Shown here piece by piece: positions 55,400 to 64,000 of a stretch of DNA of 64,000 nt. Location: the NCBI GenBank assembly GCA_965229885.1, contig CBDDJX010000003.1, forward strand, positions 1,178,001 to 1,242,000, written 5' to 3'. The notes beneath the pieces are model-generated. The model did no database searches, was not told the origin of the DNA, and saw only the letters and a program-made list of their open reading frames with translations. Numbering within the stretch: the stretch's first letter is position 1; the number at the start of each line of letters is the position of its first letter. The position numbers and the translations under genes were made by a program. The DNA is from DATLLJ01 sp965229885. Lineage in GTDB: Bacteria > Acidobacteriota > Vicinamibacteria > Vicinamibacterales > CAVVIG01.

Positions 55400-55690
55400 C
55401 AGCTGACGCTCCTGGCGCAGCTCAAAGACGCCCAGACCGCCTTCGAGGAGACCTTACGTGGACGATGACTCGCGCGCGTCGTCGGTTAGGACGCGCATGG
55501 CGAACGGCTGGACCTCAGCCTGGCCATCCGCGTCGCGCCGTAATGACGAGCGCTACGGCCAATCGTCATCGTTGTCCCTACTGAATACTCGTTCTCGTTG
55601 GACCCGTTGCGGAAGCTTCGGCTCTGTTTCGCCGCTGATTGACTACTGTCGCAGGCCGTCGCCTGCAGAGCACATCGAGGCGCAGCGCCC
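55400..55690. other. Intergenic region, nothing recognised
   Basis: About 290 bases between the hydrolase and the convergent bactofilin gene; no gene or repeat was supported. Confidence 0.45.
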
Positions 55691-56170
55691 TCAGATGGCC
55701 GCGAGCGCAGGCATGTCAGTGGCCGCGCCGTTCGGCGTTGAGCTGCGAGGCGACATCGCAATCTTCCCGGTCACAGCCGCGCCCTCCTGAATCGAGATGC
55801 GGGCGCACGTCACCTCACCCTCAATCGTGGCGCCGTTCCGGACGTCGAGGCTCTCGTGAACCACCATCGTCCCAGAGACGGCGCCGAACACCGTCACCCT
55901 CTTGGCCGCGATTGTCGCCTTTACCTTGGCGTGAGGGCCTATCGTGAGCGTGTGTCCGGGTACGTCGATTCGCCCCTCCACTCGGCCGTCCACCGCCAAG
56001 TCCTCTTCTGCAGCCAGGTCGCCCTTGATGAGCACGGAGCTACCGATCGAGGCCGCGCTCGGCGCGCTGATTCGGGCCGGTTTCCCCTGCGGCACGACTG
56101 GCGGCGGCGTGGACGTCGGGGGCTGAGCGACGGCAGAGTTGTTTCGCCCGGATTCGGGACGATTCCACAT
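55691..56170 (-). CDS. Bactofilin family protein
   Basis: A 159-aa cytoskeletal protein. The bactofilin beta-helix repeats are visible: SIGSSVLIKGDLAAEEDLAV, DGRVEGRIDVPGHTLTIGPH, KVKATIAAKRVTVFGAVSGT and SLDVRNGATIEGEVTCARIS. The N-terminal 40 residues are Pro-rich and disordered. Bactofilins polymerise and scaffold cell-wall or chromosome-related machinery. The ATG at 56170 has a GAGGT site. Confidence 0.92.
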   Translation of the reverse strand: MWNRPESGRNNSAVAQPPTSTPPPVVPQGKPARISAPSAASIGSSVLIKGDLAAEEDLAVDGRVEGRIDVPGHTLTIGPHAKVKATIAAKRVTVFGAVSGTMVVHESLDVRNGATIEGEVTCARISIQEGAAVTGKIAMSPRSSTPNGAATDMPALAAI

Positions 56171-56552
56171 CGTGTGTGACCTCGTGACAGTTTCTCGGTC
56201 CGACGCTGCAACAAATGTAGACTCTTGCACTCGAATATCCGATTCAACGCTCAAACAGAATGTGTCTGTTCGCGGAGAACCAGGCTGGATCTGTCGGTGT
56301 TTTTGCGACACCGAAACAAGGGGTCGCCGCTCGCCATCTGCGGATCGGGTCCTGCGGCTGTTGATGAGGGATCCGACCCTCTGCGCCGTATCAGGAGTCT
56401 CGCGTCCCGTCAACGGGATGGGTCGTGGCCCCCACTAGGCCTTACGCGCGGCAGCTGGTGGCCGGACGGAGGTCGTAGCGAATGCGGGGATCGCTAGACG
56501 CCGTTCGGTTGGACCGTGGCACCAACGTCAAGCAGCGTCGTCGGCATCGGCG
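56171..56552. other. Intergenic region with one TCCCGTCAACGGGA copy
   Basis: About 380 bases. The palindromic word TCCCGTCAACGGGA at 56405-56418 repeats the pair at 53.7 kb. No gene was supported; this is the upstream region of the bactofilin gene and the downstream region of the TonB-like gene. Confidence 0.5.
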
Positions 56553-57530
56553 CTAATTGGCCTGGCCGAGCGGCACCCCGATGTTGCACCAGCAGCTCAC
56601 GGCCTCGCCCTCTTTTCGCGCCGGCGAGAACGTCCACTGCGTCACCGCAGCGACGACAGCGTCGTCCAGCGAGCGGCCCACCTTGGACCGACGGAGCAGG
56701 CGCACGCGGGACGGGTGACCGGTCTGCGACACCAGGACGCGCACGACAACGGTGTCGTTGAGGGGGCGAGCTGTGAGATCCCCGGACAGCCGCGGCTCGA
56801 CGCGAGTCGCGACCCGCGGCGATTCGTCAACATCCTCCGGTTCGAAGAACCGGCCGACGGGGGCCGCGGCCGCGATGGACCGCTGTGGTTCGGTCGCCAC
56901 CGGCGCCTCGGGCGGCGGCGCGGCGACAGGCGCGGGCGCCTGCGACACAAGCTGCTGTCTGGACGGTTCCGGTTGGCGAACGGCCTCGCCCGGCGCGCGG
57001 ACGACGCCGGGCGGGCGAGCGGACGTCGTCGGCTTTGGTCGAGCGGATGGCGCAGCCCGCCGCCGTGGAGGTGCAGGCTTGCGGGCCTTGGTGACCGCTT
57101 CCACCGGTGAAAGGATTTCCGGTGGTCCCGGCTGTTCTCCGCCAGCGATCTGCGGGGGCGACTGGATTCCAAGCCAGCGGGCGGCATGGGGCGCACCGAT
57201 CGCAGAAGCGATCACGACGGTGGCGGCCAACACCATCGAGCGAGTCCGGCGTTGCGGTTGAACCGGAACGATCGGAGGCTTGCTCACCGCGGCTGGCCTC
57301 GGCGCTCTCGCAAGGCCTCTTTCGCGCTGGATTGCTTCCGCCCTGGCGGCTTCCGCTATGGCTACTTTCGCCCTGGCTGCTTCCGCATCGGCTGCTTCTG
57401 CCTTGCCCGCGTCCGCCCCCGGGGTTTCCGACCAGCCGTTCGACGCCGGCGCCGTTTCATCGACCACCGGCGGTGATGGCGCCCAGGACACCGCGTCGGG
57501 GGCGTCAGACGAGGGCCAGGATGACTTCAA
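56553..57530 (-). CDS. TonB-like protein, probably N-terminally truncated
   Basis: A 325-aa protein. The N-terminal about 90 residues are soluble and rich in Ala/Glu (AEAADAEAARAKVAIAEAAR), followed by one transmembrane segment (SMVLAATVVIASAIGAP), a Pro/Ala-rich periplasmic linker, and a TonB C-terminal domain (PLNDTVVVRVLVSQTGHPSR, LDDAVVAAVTQWTFSPARKE). The frame opens right at an IS630 fragment, and the only available start is TTG at 57530. The native N-terminus has probably been cut off by the element. Confidence 0.72.
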   Translation of the reverse strand: MKSSWPSSDAPDAVSWAPSPPVVDETAPASNGWSETPGADAGKAEAADAEAARAKVAIAEAARAEAIQRERGLARAPRPAAVSKPPIVPVQPQRRTRSMVLAATVVIASAIGAPHAARWLGIQSPPQIAGGEQPGPPEILSPVEAVTKARKPAPPRRRAAPSARPKPTTSARPPGVVRAPGEAVRQPEPSRQQLVSQAPAPVAAPPPEAPVATEPQRSIAAAAPVGRFFEPEDVDESPRVATRVEPRLSGDLTARPLNDTVVVRVLVSQTGHPSRVRLLRRSKVGRSLDDAVVAAVTQWTFSPARKEGEAVSCWCNIGVPLGQAN

Positions 57531-57534
57531 TTCT

Positions 57535-57931
57535 GCCGATAGACTCGCCCGCCCTGCGCGTCACCGGGCTCACCGCCCCCGGCGTCTTCGACGGGCCGAG
57601 CTTCCTCGCCTACGTTGAACAGATCCTCGTCCCCACGCTGCGCCCCGGCGACAGGGTCATTGCCGACAATGTCAGCGCCCACAACGTCGCGGGCGTGCGA
57701 CGGGCGATCGAGCAGGCAGGCGCCACGCCTTGGTATCTCCCGCCCTACAGTCCGGACCTCAACCCGATCGAACTTTGTTTCGCGAAACTGAGAGTCATCG
57801 TCCGCGCCGCCCGCTGCCGGCGCCTCGAGACCCTCTGGCCGTTACGCGGCGCGTGCCTCCAGCGGTCCAGTCCCGACGGATGCCGGAACCACTTCCGCCA
57901 TGCCGGGTACTCGGGCGCTGGGCGATCATGA
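57535..57931 (+). pseudogene. IS630-family transposase, C-terminal half
   Basis: The plus strand reads SFLAYVEQILVPTLRPGDRV, IADNVSAHNVAGVRRAIEQA and YLPPYSPDLNPIELCFAKLR, with the second Asp and the Glu of the DDE triad. It then runs to CRNHFRHAGYSGAGRS. The N-terminal DNA-binding part and first Asp are absent. It abuts the opened frame of the TonB-like gene on the other strand. Confidence 0.82.
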
Positions 57932-58028
57932 AAACTGCTTTAGAGGGCTGTCGCGATAACCGAGCCTCAACCCCTACAGTCGTCTCACCGGCGTCGTCGA
58001 TTTCGTGAGGCCAACTCTGTCGGATGTG

Positions 58029-59267
58029 TCACCTATTGAGCGGATCGTCCCTCGCCTCAGCAGGGCCTTGCTGGCATCCGGAGTTGCATTTCGTGGCGGG
58101 GTCGGGGCCGCGCCCTTCGGCGAACGCCGTGTCTTCGGCGCGCGCTCCTATGAGCTGTCCCGCCAAGCCGTAGTTCCCCTCGTGACACCTGGGCTCGTAA
58201 TAAATCCGGTTCCGCTGGTCGTCTTGTTTGGTCCACTCCTGCTTGATGGTCCATGGTTTCGTCCACGTCGTCGGATCGTCCAGCGTGGCGACGAGCTCGA
58301 TCGTGTTCGGGCCGGTACGGGTCCACCGCTCAATCAGATGGAGGTTCTCCCTAGCGCTTTGGTAGCTGTTCTTGGCGGTAAAGTTCGTGACGTCGACCAC
58401 CAGCGTGTTCCCCTCCCACCGGCCGCGCGAATCGCCCCACCACTGGCGGATATGACTCGGTAGATGTGGTGCCGTTGTGATGGGGATGACGCGCTGGAAG
58501 CCTTGCCCTTGGTAGGCGTCGTAATGCATCGAGACCTGCCCAGGCGACTGCACAATCTGTTTGTAACTTCCACCGTATGTGTCGTAGCCCGTTCCATAAT
58601 CCGGCAGGACGCCTATCAGACATCGCTCACTCAAGCCGCGGTCCTCAGGATTGTCGGATCGGTTGAATCCGCCAATGTAAACGGGAGGCGTTTCCGCGCG
58701 CCGCGGCGACGGCGGCCCGTACGTCCCGCCGGCGCAGCCGGGCTCCTGGTCCTTGCAAGCTATGGTCGCTTGTAGGAGAGCTACCCGGTACTCCCGTTCA
58801 ATAGCCTTCCGTTTCTGGGCCTCGGCCGTCAGGGGCGGCATTCTTCCGTCAGGCGGATCCACAATCAGCGATGTGCGCCGACCCGTGTACTTGTAATTGT
58901 TGAAGACCGAGCCGTAGGCCCCGCCGACGTCCGCTTCGGACCCGATCTCTCCTCGGGCATCACGCTGCTGCAGCTTTGCTCGTTCCTTGTCGAGTTGGGC
59001 GATTTCCTCATCGGTAAAAAACTCCCTGCCGGCGTACGCAGTGGGTCGTTGCAACGGTATCTGTTTCTCGAAGGTCCAGATGCCCTGCAAGTCCGGGTCG
59101 CCCCACGCGGTCTTGGGAGCCAGGTCCGCTGCCTTTGCAGCCGTGCCCGTCGTCGCCTTGGACGTCGGGGCCTGGGCTGCGACACGAACCGCCCCCAGCG
59201 GCAGGAGCGCAACCACGGCCATCATCGCTGACGCCACGCCGATCATTTCCAGAGATCGTCGACTCAT
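58029..59267 (-). CDS. Secreted hypothetical protein (WGDPDLQGIW family)
   Basis: A 412-aa exported protein with a signal (ASAMMAVVALLPLGAVRVAA) and the conserved block KTAWGDPDLQGIWTFEKQIP. Later blocks are SERCLIGVLPDYG, IRQWWGDSRGRWEGNTLVVD and the closing EPRCHEGNYGLAGQLIGARA. Proteins with these motifs are abundant in acidobacteria, often in many copies, without known function. AGGAGG lies 8 bases before the ATG. The C-terminal about 20 residues look variable. Confidence 0.85.
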   Translation of the reverse strand: MSRRSLEMIGVASAMMAVVALLPLGAVRVAAQAPTSKATTGTAAKAADLAPKTAWGDPDLQGIWTFEKQIPLQRPTAYAGREFFTDEEIAQLDKERAKLQQRDARGEIGSEADVGGAYGSVFNNYKYTGRRTSLIVDPPDGRMPPLTAEAQKRKAIEREYRVALLQATIACKDQEPGCAGGTYGPPSPRRAETPPVYIGGFNRSDNPEDRGLSERCLIGVLPDYGTGYDTYGGSYKQIVQSPGQVSMHYDAYQGQGFQRVIPITTAPHLPSHIRQWWGDSRGRWEGNTLVVDVTNFTAKNSYQSARENLHLIERWTRTGPNTIELVATLDDPTTWTKPWTIKQEWTKQDDQRNRIYYEPRCHEGNYGLAGQLIGARAEDTAFAEGRGPDPATKCNSGCQQGPAEARDDPLNR

Positions 59268-59329
59268 CTTCAGACCTCCTCTACCGGGCCAGAACTTCCC
59301 GCACGCCCTGAGTAGCATAGGTGACACAT

Positions 59330-59396
59330 CACTGTCAAGGTTCCGTATCGCGCCATGGTAAGTGTTACCGAAGGAAAGATCGTCGCACCCTAAAGC
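59330..59396. repeat. Solo terminal end of the rve-type IS
   Basis: CACTGTCAAGG, then TATCGCGCCATGGTAAGTGT and TACCGAAGGAAAGATCGTCG, is a near-copy (about three changes in 67 bases) of the right end of the IS at 22.5-23.9 kb. Similarity begins exactly at CACTG and stops after CTAAAG. There is no transposase here. The remnant ends four bases before a metallo-hydrolase gene fragment. Confidence 0.78.
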
Positions 59397-59399
59397 AAG

Positions 59400-59645
59400 G
59401 ATGTCGACACGATTATCAATGGCCACAGTCCGACGACGACGACGCCCGCCGACATGAAGACGCAGTCCGAGTTCATCGCCGACTTCGTGAAGTTCGTGTA
59501 GGACGCGAAGCAGAGCGGCAGGACGGTGGACGACGTGGTTAGTACGTGGAAGACGCCGGCGAAGTACACCGGCTACGCGATCCCGCAGCCGGCGCGTATC
59601 CGCGCCGATGCGCAGGTCGTCTGGAACGAGACGAAGGAGCGATAG
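59400..59645 (+). pseudogene. C-terminal fragment of a metallo-beta-lactamase-fold gene with an internal amber codon
   Basis: The frame from 59400 reads DVDTIINGHSPTTTTPADMK, then TQSEFIADFVKFV, a TAG stop, then DAKQSGRTVDDVVSTWKTPA and KYTGYAIPQP, ending ETKER. NGHS with the following helical tail matches the C-terminus of exported MBL-fold hydrolases. The 5' part is gone at the IS end, and one sense codon has become TAG. Confidence 0.68.
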
Positions 59646-59833
59646 GCTTAGGGCCGAATACACGCAGGCCGGGCAGGGTTCCCCCGCGCTGACACCTGGA
59701 TAGGGTCCCCGCGGCAGAACCGTCCCCCTGAAGGGGCCGGCCGGGACCACCTCCCCTTGCGAAGTTCTTCGAACGAGAGCCCTTTTGACCAGCCTCAAAT
59801 GGCTGACCCATGGCTGACCAAGGCAGCTAGAAG

Positions 59834-59910
59834 TGGTCGGGGCGACTGGATTCGAACCAGCGACCCCCTGCGCCCAAGGCAGGTGCGCTACCAGGCTGCG
59901 CTACGCCCCG
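59834..59910 (-). tRNA. tRNA-Pro(TGG)
   Basis: The minus strand from 59910 folds as a full cloverleaf. Acceptor CGGGGCG pairs with CGCCCCG, the D arm is GCGCAGCCTGGTAGCGC, the anticodon stem CCTGC/GCAGG holds a CTTGGGC loop (anticodon TGG), and the T arm is GCTGGTTCGAATCCAGT. ACCA is encoded at the 3' end (59834-59837). It precedes no obvious island junction. Confidence 0.96.
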
Positions 59911-59944
59911 ACTCAGATGATCTTATGCGATATTCGCGCGAGCT

Positions 59945-62900
59945 CTACTTGGTCCCTTGCCGCCTCGCGAGCGAGCGGTAGTACTCCTCGATCGCCTGAC
60001 GGAAGCCCGCCGGTACTTCATCCGACCCTAAGAGCGCAAGCGAGTCGCCGCCGTGGTCGAGCTTCTTCCGCAGATTGAATTCGAACTGCTTCAGCCGCTC
60101 GAGCGCGGCCGCCTGGAGCTTCGCGAGCGCGTTCGGGTCGTTGTAGACGCTTTGCTGCTGCCCCTGGCGCAGGTCGCGCATGGCGGCGTCGAGATCCGCC
60201 GGGTTGATGCCGGACGCCAGGAGCTGTTGACGCAGCTGCTGTGCGTCGCGATCGAGCTCCTGGAATTGACGCGTAAACTGCCGCACGTCGTCGCTCGTGA
60301 ACCGGGCGTCGCCCCCGTCGGCGCCATCTTGCGGCGCGCGACTGGCGTCGCCACCGCCGCCCTGTTGGCCCTGCTGCTGGCCATTGCGCGCCTGCTCGTT
60401 CGCGCGATCGCGGATCCGCTGATCCAGCGACTCCATGCCGCGGACGAGCTCGCGTGTCTTGTCGGCGGCCGCCGACAACGAATCCCGCTTCGATTGACTG
60501 CCGACCGCGGCCTGCGCCTCGGCGATCTTCTTCTCCAGCGCGTCAAGGTTCGCCGAGATGTCTTCCTCCATCCCCGGCGCCGACTGCGGCGTGGCGCCCT
60601 GTAACACGCTCCGCGAGTAGCGGATCTTCTCCCTCACGCGCTTGTCGCGGATGCTGCCGGATGCTTCGTCGAGTTTCCGCGCCGCGTCCTTCTCGTCCCT
60701 GCGCGCATCGTTGGCCAGCTTCTCGAGTTCCGACTGCAGCTCGCCAACCTTGCGGTCCATCGCGGACTTCCGTTGTCCGAGCTGCTGCGCCTTCACGCCG
60801 CGATCCGCCTCCGACTGCTGATCCAGCTTATTCACTTCGGACGCGACGTCCTTCTGTTCCTCTGCGAGCTCCTGGGACTTGCGAAGTGCAGCCTGAATGT
60901 CGCGCCGCGATCGGCCGCTCATTTCCCGGGCGAGCTGCTGCTGCGCCTCCTTCAGCTTCTCGAGCGCGGAGTTGGCCAGCGCGCCGTTGTCCTGGGTGCC
61001 GTTGGCCGCCGCCTGCCGCATCGCGTTGGCCGCATCCTGCAGCTGCCGCGCCGCGTCGGCGAGGTCGGGCCGGTTCTGCTCGCGCGACAGCTGCTCCAGC
61101 CGGCGCGCGGCCTCCTCGGCTTCCTGCGCAAGCTGCCGCTGGCCGCCACCGCCCGACTGCTGCTGCTGGGACGAGCCGGCCTTCGCGCGCCGGGCCTGCC
61201 GCTCGGCTTCCTGCTGCTGCCGCCGCGCCAGCTCCTTCAGCTTGTCCGCGAGCTCATCGATCTGGCGGTCGCCGGCCTGTTGCTCGGCCTGCTGCTTCAT
61301 CTCGTACTGATTCGCCAGCTTGTCGAGCTCGAGCTCGAAGAGGTCGGCCAGGTCTTCGGCCATCTGACTCTGCTGGCCGCCTCCGCCCTCGTTCTGCGAG
61401 GCGATCTGCACCTCGTACTGCTGCTCGACCACCTGCAGGATCTTCAACGCGCGCTGCTCGGGCGCCAGCGCAGCGTCGGGCTTCATGGCTTTCAGGTCCG
61501 ACTCGGCCTGCAACATCTCCGCGGCCGCCTTCGGCAGCTGCTCCGCGATCGATCGGAACTCCGAATCGTGATCGAGGGCACCGAGCCGGTCCTTCAGCTT
61601 CGCGAGCAGCTCCTCGACCTGCGCGCGCAGCTTCGCCTGCGCGAGATTGAGGAACACGACGTTCTCGCGGTACTTGTCCGCCTTGATCTTCGCCTTGTCG
61701 CGAACGGTGTTGAACGTTGCCGCGACGATCTCGCGCTGCTGCCGCGAGAGCTCGCCGACGTCGCCGCCTCCGCCTCCGCCGCCCTGCGCCTGCGACTGGG
61801 CCTGCTTGTAGTCCTTCCTGAACGGCCGGATCTGCACGAAGTAGATGTCGCTCAACGCGGTCTGCGGACCGGGGACCGCGTCGTTGTCGGTCGCCCTGGC
61901 GAAGTACGACACGAAGTCGCCAGGCTGCAGGCTGAGTTCTTCCAGATAAATGGTGTGGCCGGCGCTCACCCGCGCGAGCGCTTTGCCGCCGCCAAAGAGC
62001 GCGATGGTCTTCTGCGGGCCGCCATTCACCGAGTACACCATCTGCAACTGCTTGATCCCGAAATCGTCGTCCGCTTTCGCTTCGGTGAAGACCTCCTGGA
62101 CGGGACTCGCGCTGGTGTCGCGCCCCGGCTTGCTGAACGAAACCGTCGGGGGCTGATCGTCGAGCACGTCAATCGTGTACTGCGGCGAGGCGTTCACCTG
62201 CTCGCCCTTGGGGCCGACGAGCTCGATGCGGTAGAAGCCGGGCTGCGACAGCTTGAAGTGGCCCGTGAGCGTGCCGTCGGCCTGCGCCGCTAGTGGCGCC
62301 GCGGCGCCTTCCTTGAACAGAATCTGTCCGCCGGACGTCTTCATCGTCGGCGTGATGTGGAGCAGCACGTCGGTACCGCGCAGCGCCGCCACGTCGCCGC
62401 CGTTCTCCTCTTTGCGAGGGGGCAGGTTCGTGTAGGCGGGGAAGCGGTATTCCAGGTCGAGCTGCCGGACGGTCGGCAGATCCACGACCGTCAGCCTGAA
62501 GTGCTTCGACTGGACGCCGTCCGAATCGACGTAATACTCCGTATCCTTGTCGAGACGGAACATCATGCCTTCGAATGTCTCGGCATCCGCACTGGCGATC
62601 AGCGGCAGCCGCTCGAACTCGGTGGCGCCGGCGCTGCGCATCATCAACGTGACGTCCTTCGACGTGAAGCCAAGCAGCTTCGCGCGAACAGACTGATCGC
62701 CGCCGCGCGGCACGCTGGCGTTCTGGGGCGTGACGTCGATCCTGTAGGGGCTTGCCGCTTCCGCGCTTTGCGACAACTTCAGCAGCGCCGAGAGGCCGCT
62801 CCTGACGTACGCGGGGCCGAGCGCGACGAAGAGCGCGGCGCCCACGGCGAAAGTCGCCAGGGTGACCGCGTACCGGCGCAGCCGGGGGCGATCGATCGCC

Positions 62901-63313
62901 ATGCCGTGTTCGACCGCGAGGCTCTGCGCGATGGCCTGCTCAATCAGGCGTTCAACGAGTCGCTGAGATTGGCTTACTCTTGCCGTTGACGACGCTTCGA
63001 CCGCGCTCAGAATCGCCGCTTCGAGCGAAGGATTGTGCTCTTCCAGGTAGAGCGCGACCTGCGTGTCGGTCGCCTGGCGCCGCAGCGGCACAAGCGCGTA
63101 GGCGACGAGGGCCGCGAACACGGCCACTGCGAGGAAGCGGAACCCGATAATCGCGGGGACGCTGAACTTGAAGGCCTCCAGGCTTGATGCCGACAGCAGC
63201 AGCACGGCCACCATGCCCACGAAGACAACGACCACGCCCCGGGTCGCCAGGCGGAGGCGCCAGCGGTTGCGGATGCCCCGAATGACGTCGACGAGCTCTT
63301 CGCGATGCTCCAT
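59945..63313 (-). CDS. DUF4175-like large coiled-coil membrane protein
   Basis: An 1122-aa protein. Two or three N-terminal helices (VVVVFVGMVAVLLLSASSL, FRFLAVAVFAALVAYALV, later a third) precede an Ig-like beta region (about residues 190-480) with DDQPPTVSFSKPG and SLQPGDFVSYFARATDNDAV. A very long Gln/Glu/Ala/Arg-rich coiled coil (about 560-1060) follows, with QQEAERQARRAKAGSSQQQQ. This build fits DUF4175-type proteins found next to BatA/MoxR-style genes. Function is unknown; an envelope-scaffold role is inferred. It is followed upstream by a BatA-like gene end. Confidence 0.82.
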   Translation of the reverse strand: MEHREELVDVIRGIRNRWRLRLATRGVVVVFVGMVAVLLLSASSLEAFKFSVPAIIGFRFLAVAVFAALVAYALVPLRRQATDTQVALYLEEHNPSLEAAILSAVEASSTARVSQSQRLVERLIEQAIAQSLAVEHGMAIDRPRLRRYAVTLATFAVGAALFVALGPAYVRSGLSALLKLSQSAEAASPYRIDVTPQNASVPRGGDQSVRAKLLGFTSKDVTLMMRSAGATEFERLPLIASADAETFEGMMFRLDKDTEYYVDSDGVQSKHFRLTVVDLPTVRQLDLEYRFPAYTNLPPRKEENGGDVAALRGTDVLLHITPTMKTSGGQILFKEGAAAPLAAQADGTLTGHFKLSQPGFYRIELVGPKGEQVNASPQYTIDVLDDQPPTVSFSKPGRDTSASPVQEVFTEAKADDDFGIKQLQMVYSVNGGPQKTIALFGGGKALARVSAGHTIYLEELSLQPGDFVSYFARATDNDAVPGPQTALSDIYFVQIRPFRKDYKQAQSQAQGGGGGGGDVGELSRQQREIVAATFNTVRDKAKIKADKYRENVVFLNLAQAKLRAQVEELLAKLKDRLGALDHDSEFRSIAEQLPKAAAEMLQAESDLKAMKPDAALAPEQRALKILQVVEQQYEVQIASQNEGGGGQQSQMAEDLADLFELELDKLANQYEMKQQAEQQAGDRQIDELADKLKELARRQQQEAERQARRAKAGSSQQQQSGGGGQRQLAQEAEEAARRLEQLSREQNRPDLADAARQLQDAANAMRQAAANGTQDNGALANSALEKLKEAQQQLAREMSGRSRRDIQAALRKSQELAEEQKDVASEVNKLDQQSEADRGVKAQQLGQRKSAMDRKVGELQSELEKLANDARRDEKDAARKLDEASGSIRDKRVREKIRYSRSVLQGATPQSAPGMEEDISANLDALEKKIAEAQAAVGSQSKRDSLSAAADKTRELVRGMESLDQRIRDRANEQARNGQQQGQQGGGGDASRAPQDGADGGDARFTSDDVRQFTRQFQELDRDAQQLRQQLLASGINPADLDAAMRDLRQGQQQSVYNDPNALAKLQAAALERLKQFEFNLRKKLDHGGDSLALLGSDEVPAGFRQAIEEYYRSLARRQGTK

Positions 63314-63410
63314 GTCGGTCCCCTTCTTGGTCCGCCTACCGTTTAGGTCGAGATCCTAGCTGAAAAAAGATTACCACCTGGCGGAGCTGACGGGATTAAA
63401 AACGGCCCTG

Positions 63411-64000
63411 CTACAGAAATTTCTCTTTTCGGGATAAACGGTTCGAAATGACGGTTTCGGCGGCCAGCAGCAGCACCCCGGCGAAGAGCAGATACCACCA
63501 CAACGCCTGCCGTTTCTCGGTGTCTTCCCGCGAGAGCGGTTCGGGGGCGGCGGTTTCCGCCGTCTCGGCGGTCGCGTGGCCGGTCACCGCCGCGACGAGC
63601 TCGGCCGGATCCACTGGGGCGAGGTCGGCCTCGGCCGGGTCGATGTTCACGGCAATCGCCAGAGGCCGCCCGGTTGTCGAGCCCGCTGCACGCACTTCAT
63701 AGACGCCCTGGTCGGTCAGCTCGAGGAGGCCCGGCGAACTCGCCCGCTGCGTGGTGCGCTGGCCCGAGGGCGTGACCACGATCCGGTCGCCCCGGATCTG
63801 GGCGGCCGTGGATGCGAGGTCGATGACCTGGCCGACGGTGAACCATGACGGCGTCTGTTCATACCTGGCGAGGTAGCGCACCAGCTGGTGGACGAGCGGG
63901 AGATATACCGGCTTGACCGGCAGGTCGGTCCACGAGTCGTCCAGCGTCGACGTCCAGACGATCACGCGTCCCGCGCCGGTGCGCCGTTCCGCGACCGCCA
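63411..64000 (-). CDS. C-terminal part of a BatA/von Willebrand-like membrane protein (runs off the right edge)
   Basis: The frame is open to the window edge and ends at 63411. The visible about 195 residues include IVWTSTLDDSWTDLPVKPVY and LPLVHQLVRYLARY, then VTPSGQRTTQRASSPGLLEL and VYEVRAAGSTTGRPLAIAVN. A closing transmembrane helix (WWYLLFAGVLLLAAETVISN) and basic tail RLSRKEKFL end the protein. This matches the C-terminus of BatA-domain proteins of the MoxR/Bat loci. The N-terminal part is outside. Confidence 0.78.
   Translation of the reverse strand, partial: AVAERRTGAGRVIVWTSTLDDSWTDLPVKPVYLPLVHQLVRYLARYEQTPSWFTVGQVIDLASTAAQIRGDRIVVTPSGQRTTQRASSPGLLELTDQGVYEVRAAGSTTGRPLAIAVNIDPAEADLAPVDPAELVAAVTGHATAETAETAAPEPLSREDTEKRQALWWYLLFAGVLLLAAETVISNRLSRKEKFL

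Noticed and set aside
57290..57420. Repetitive GCTTCCGC-like stretch considered as a CRISPR or tandem repeat
   Set aside because: It codes for an Ala/Glu-rich helix in the TonB-like protein; the units vary in length and no spacers are present.

Overview
The window is a GC-rich bacterial chromosome segment carrying a futalosine-type menaquinone cluster, an alternative complex III (ACIII) operon, an Etf:menaquinone oxidoreductase, a DUF6335 protein and many IS scars. This combination, with the intergenic repeat style, suggests an acidobacterium of the Vicinamibacteria type. That placement is inferred from gene content only; no rRNA is present.

Layout. (1) 1-18.5 kb is a compact plus-strand core block: menaquinone synthesis (mqnC, a deaminase-like amidohydrolase, mqnP, menG), a TonB-like protein, miaA, deoB, dgt, yceD-rpmF, fatty-acid/phospholipid genes (plsX, fabD, fabG, acpP, fabF, with no fabH), etfB-etfA, an Etf:menaquinone oxidoreductase, an acyltransferase and a histone-deacetylase-like amidohydrolase. 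(2) 18.5-23.9 kb is IS-scarred: two IS1380 remnants pointing away from an RnfD/NqrB-like gene with a Sel1-like tail, a DUF6335 protein and a dead integrase-core IS just upstream of rpsA. (3) 24-27.9 kb holds rpsA, an HU/IHF gene, a HIT hydrolase and a convergent acyl-CoA dehydrogenase. (4) 28-35.5 kb (minus) is a complete ACIII operon, actABCDEF, with no oxidase genes behind it. (5) 35.8-41 kb is a metal/cytochrome island with a copper P-type ATPase, a Cys/His-rich secreted protein, a frameshifted barrel-like protein and a c-type cytochrome. (6) 41.3-59.7 kb is accessory DNA: an integron-like attC site behind a broken DinB gene, a Na+/H+ antiporter, fragments of at least seven IS types, one intact IS481-type element, relics of trkA, Ser/Thr kinases, a methyltransferase, a metallo-hydrolase and a tRNA-Arg, with ordinary genes between them. 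(7) 59.8-64 kb (minus) has tRNA-Pro, a DUF4175-like coiled-coil membrane protein and the end of a BatA-like protein.

How the genes fit together. Acyl-CoA dehydrogenase, EtfBA, Etf:menaquinone oxidoreductase, menaquinone synthesis and ACIII make a plausible route from fatty-acid oxidation into a menaquinone-based chain. The link is inferred from family knowledge and co-location.

The least routine features are the lone attC with a DinB cassette, the solo end of the rve-type IS found 35 kb from its parent copy, the outward -35-like hexamer of that IS facing rpsA, and short word-like inverted repeats in several core intergenic spacers, one of which is translated as the tail of YceD. No complete undescribed defence or biosynthetic system could be demonstrated.
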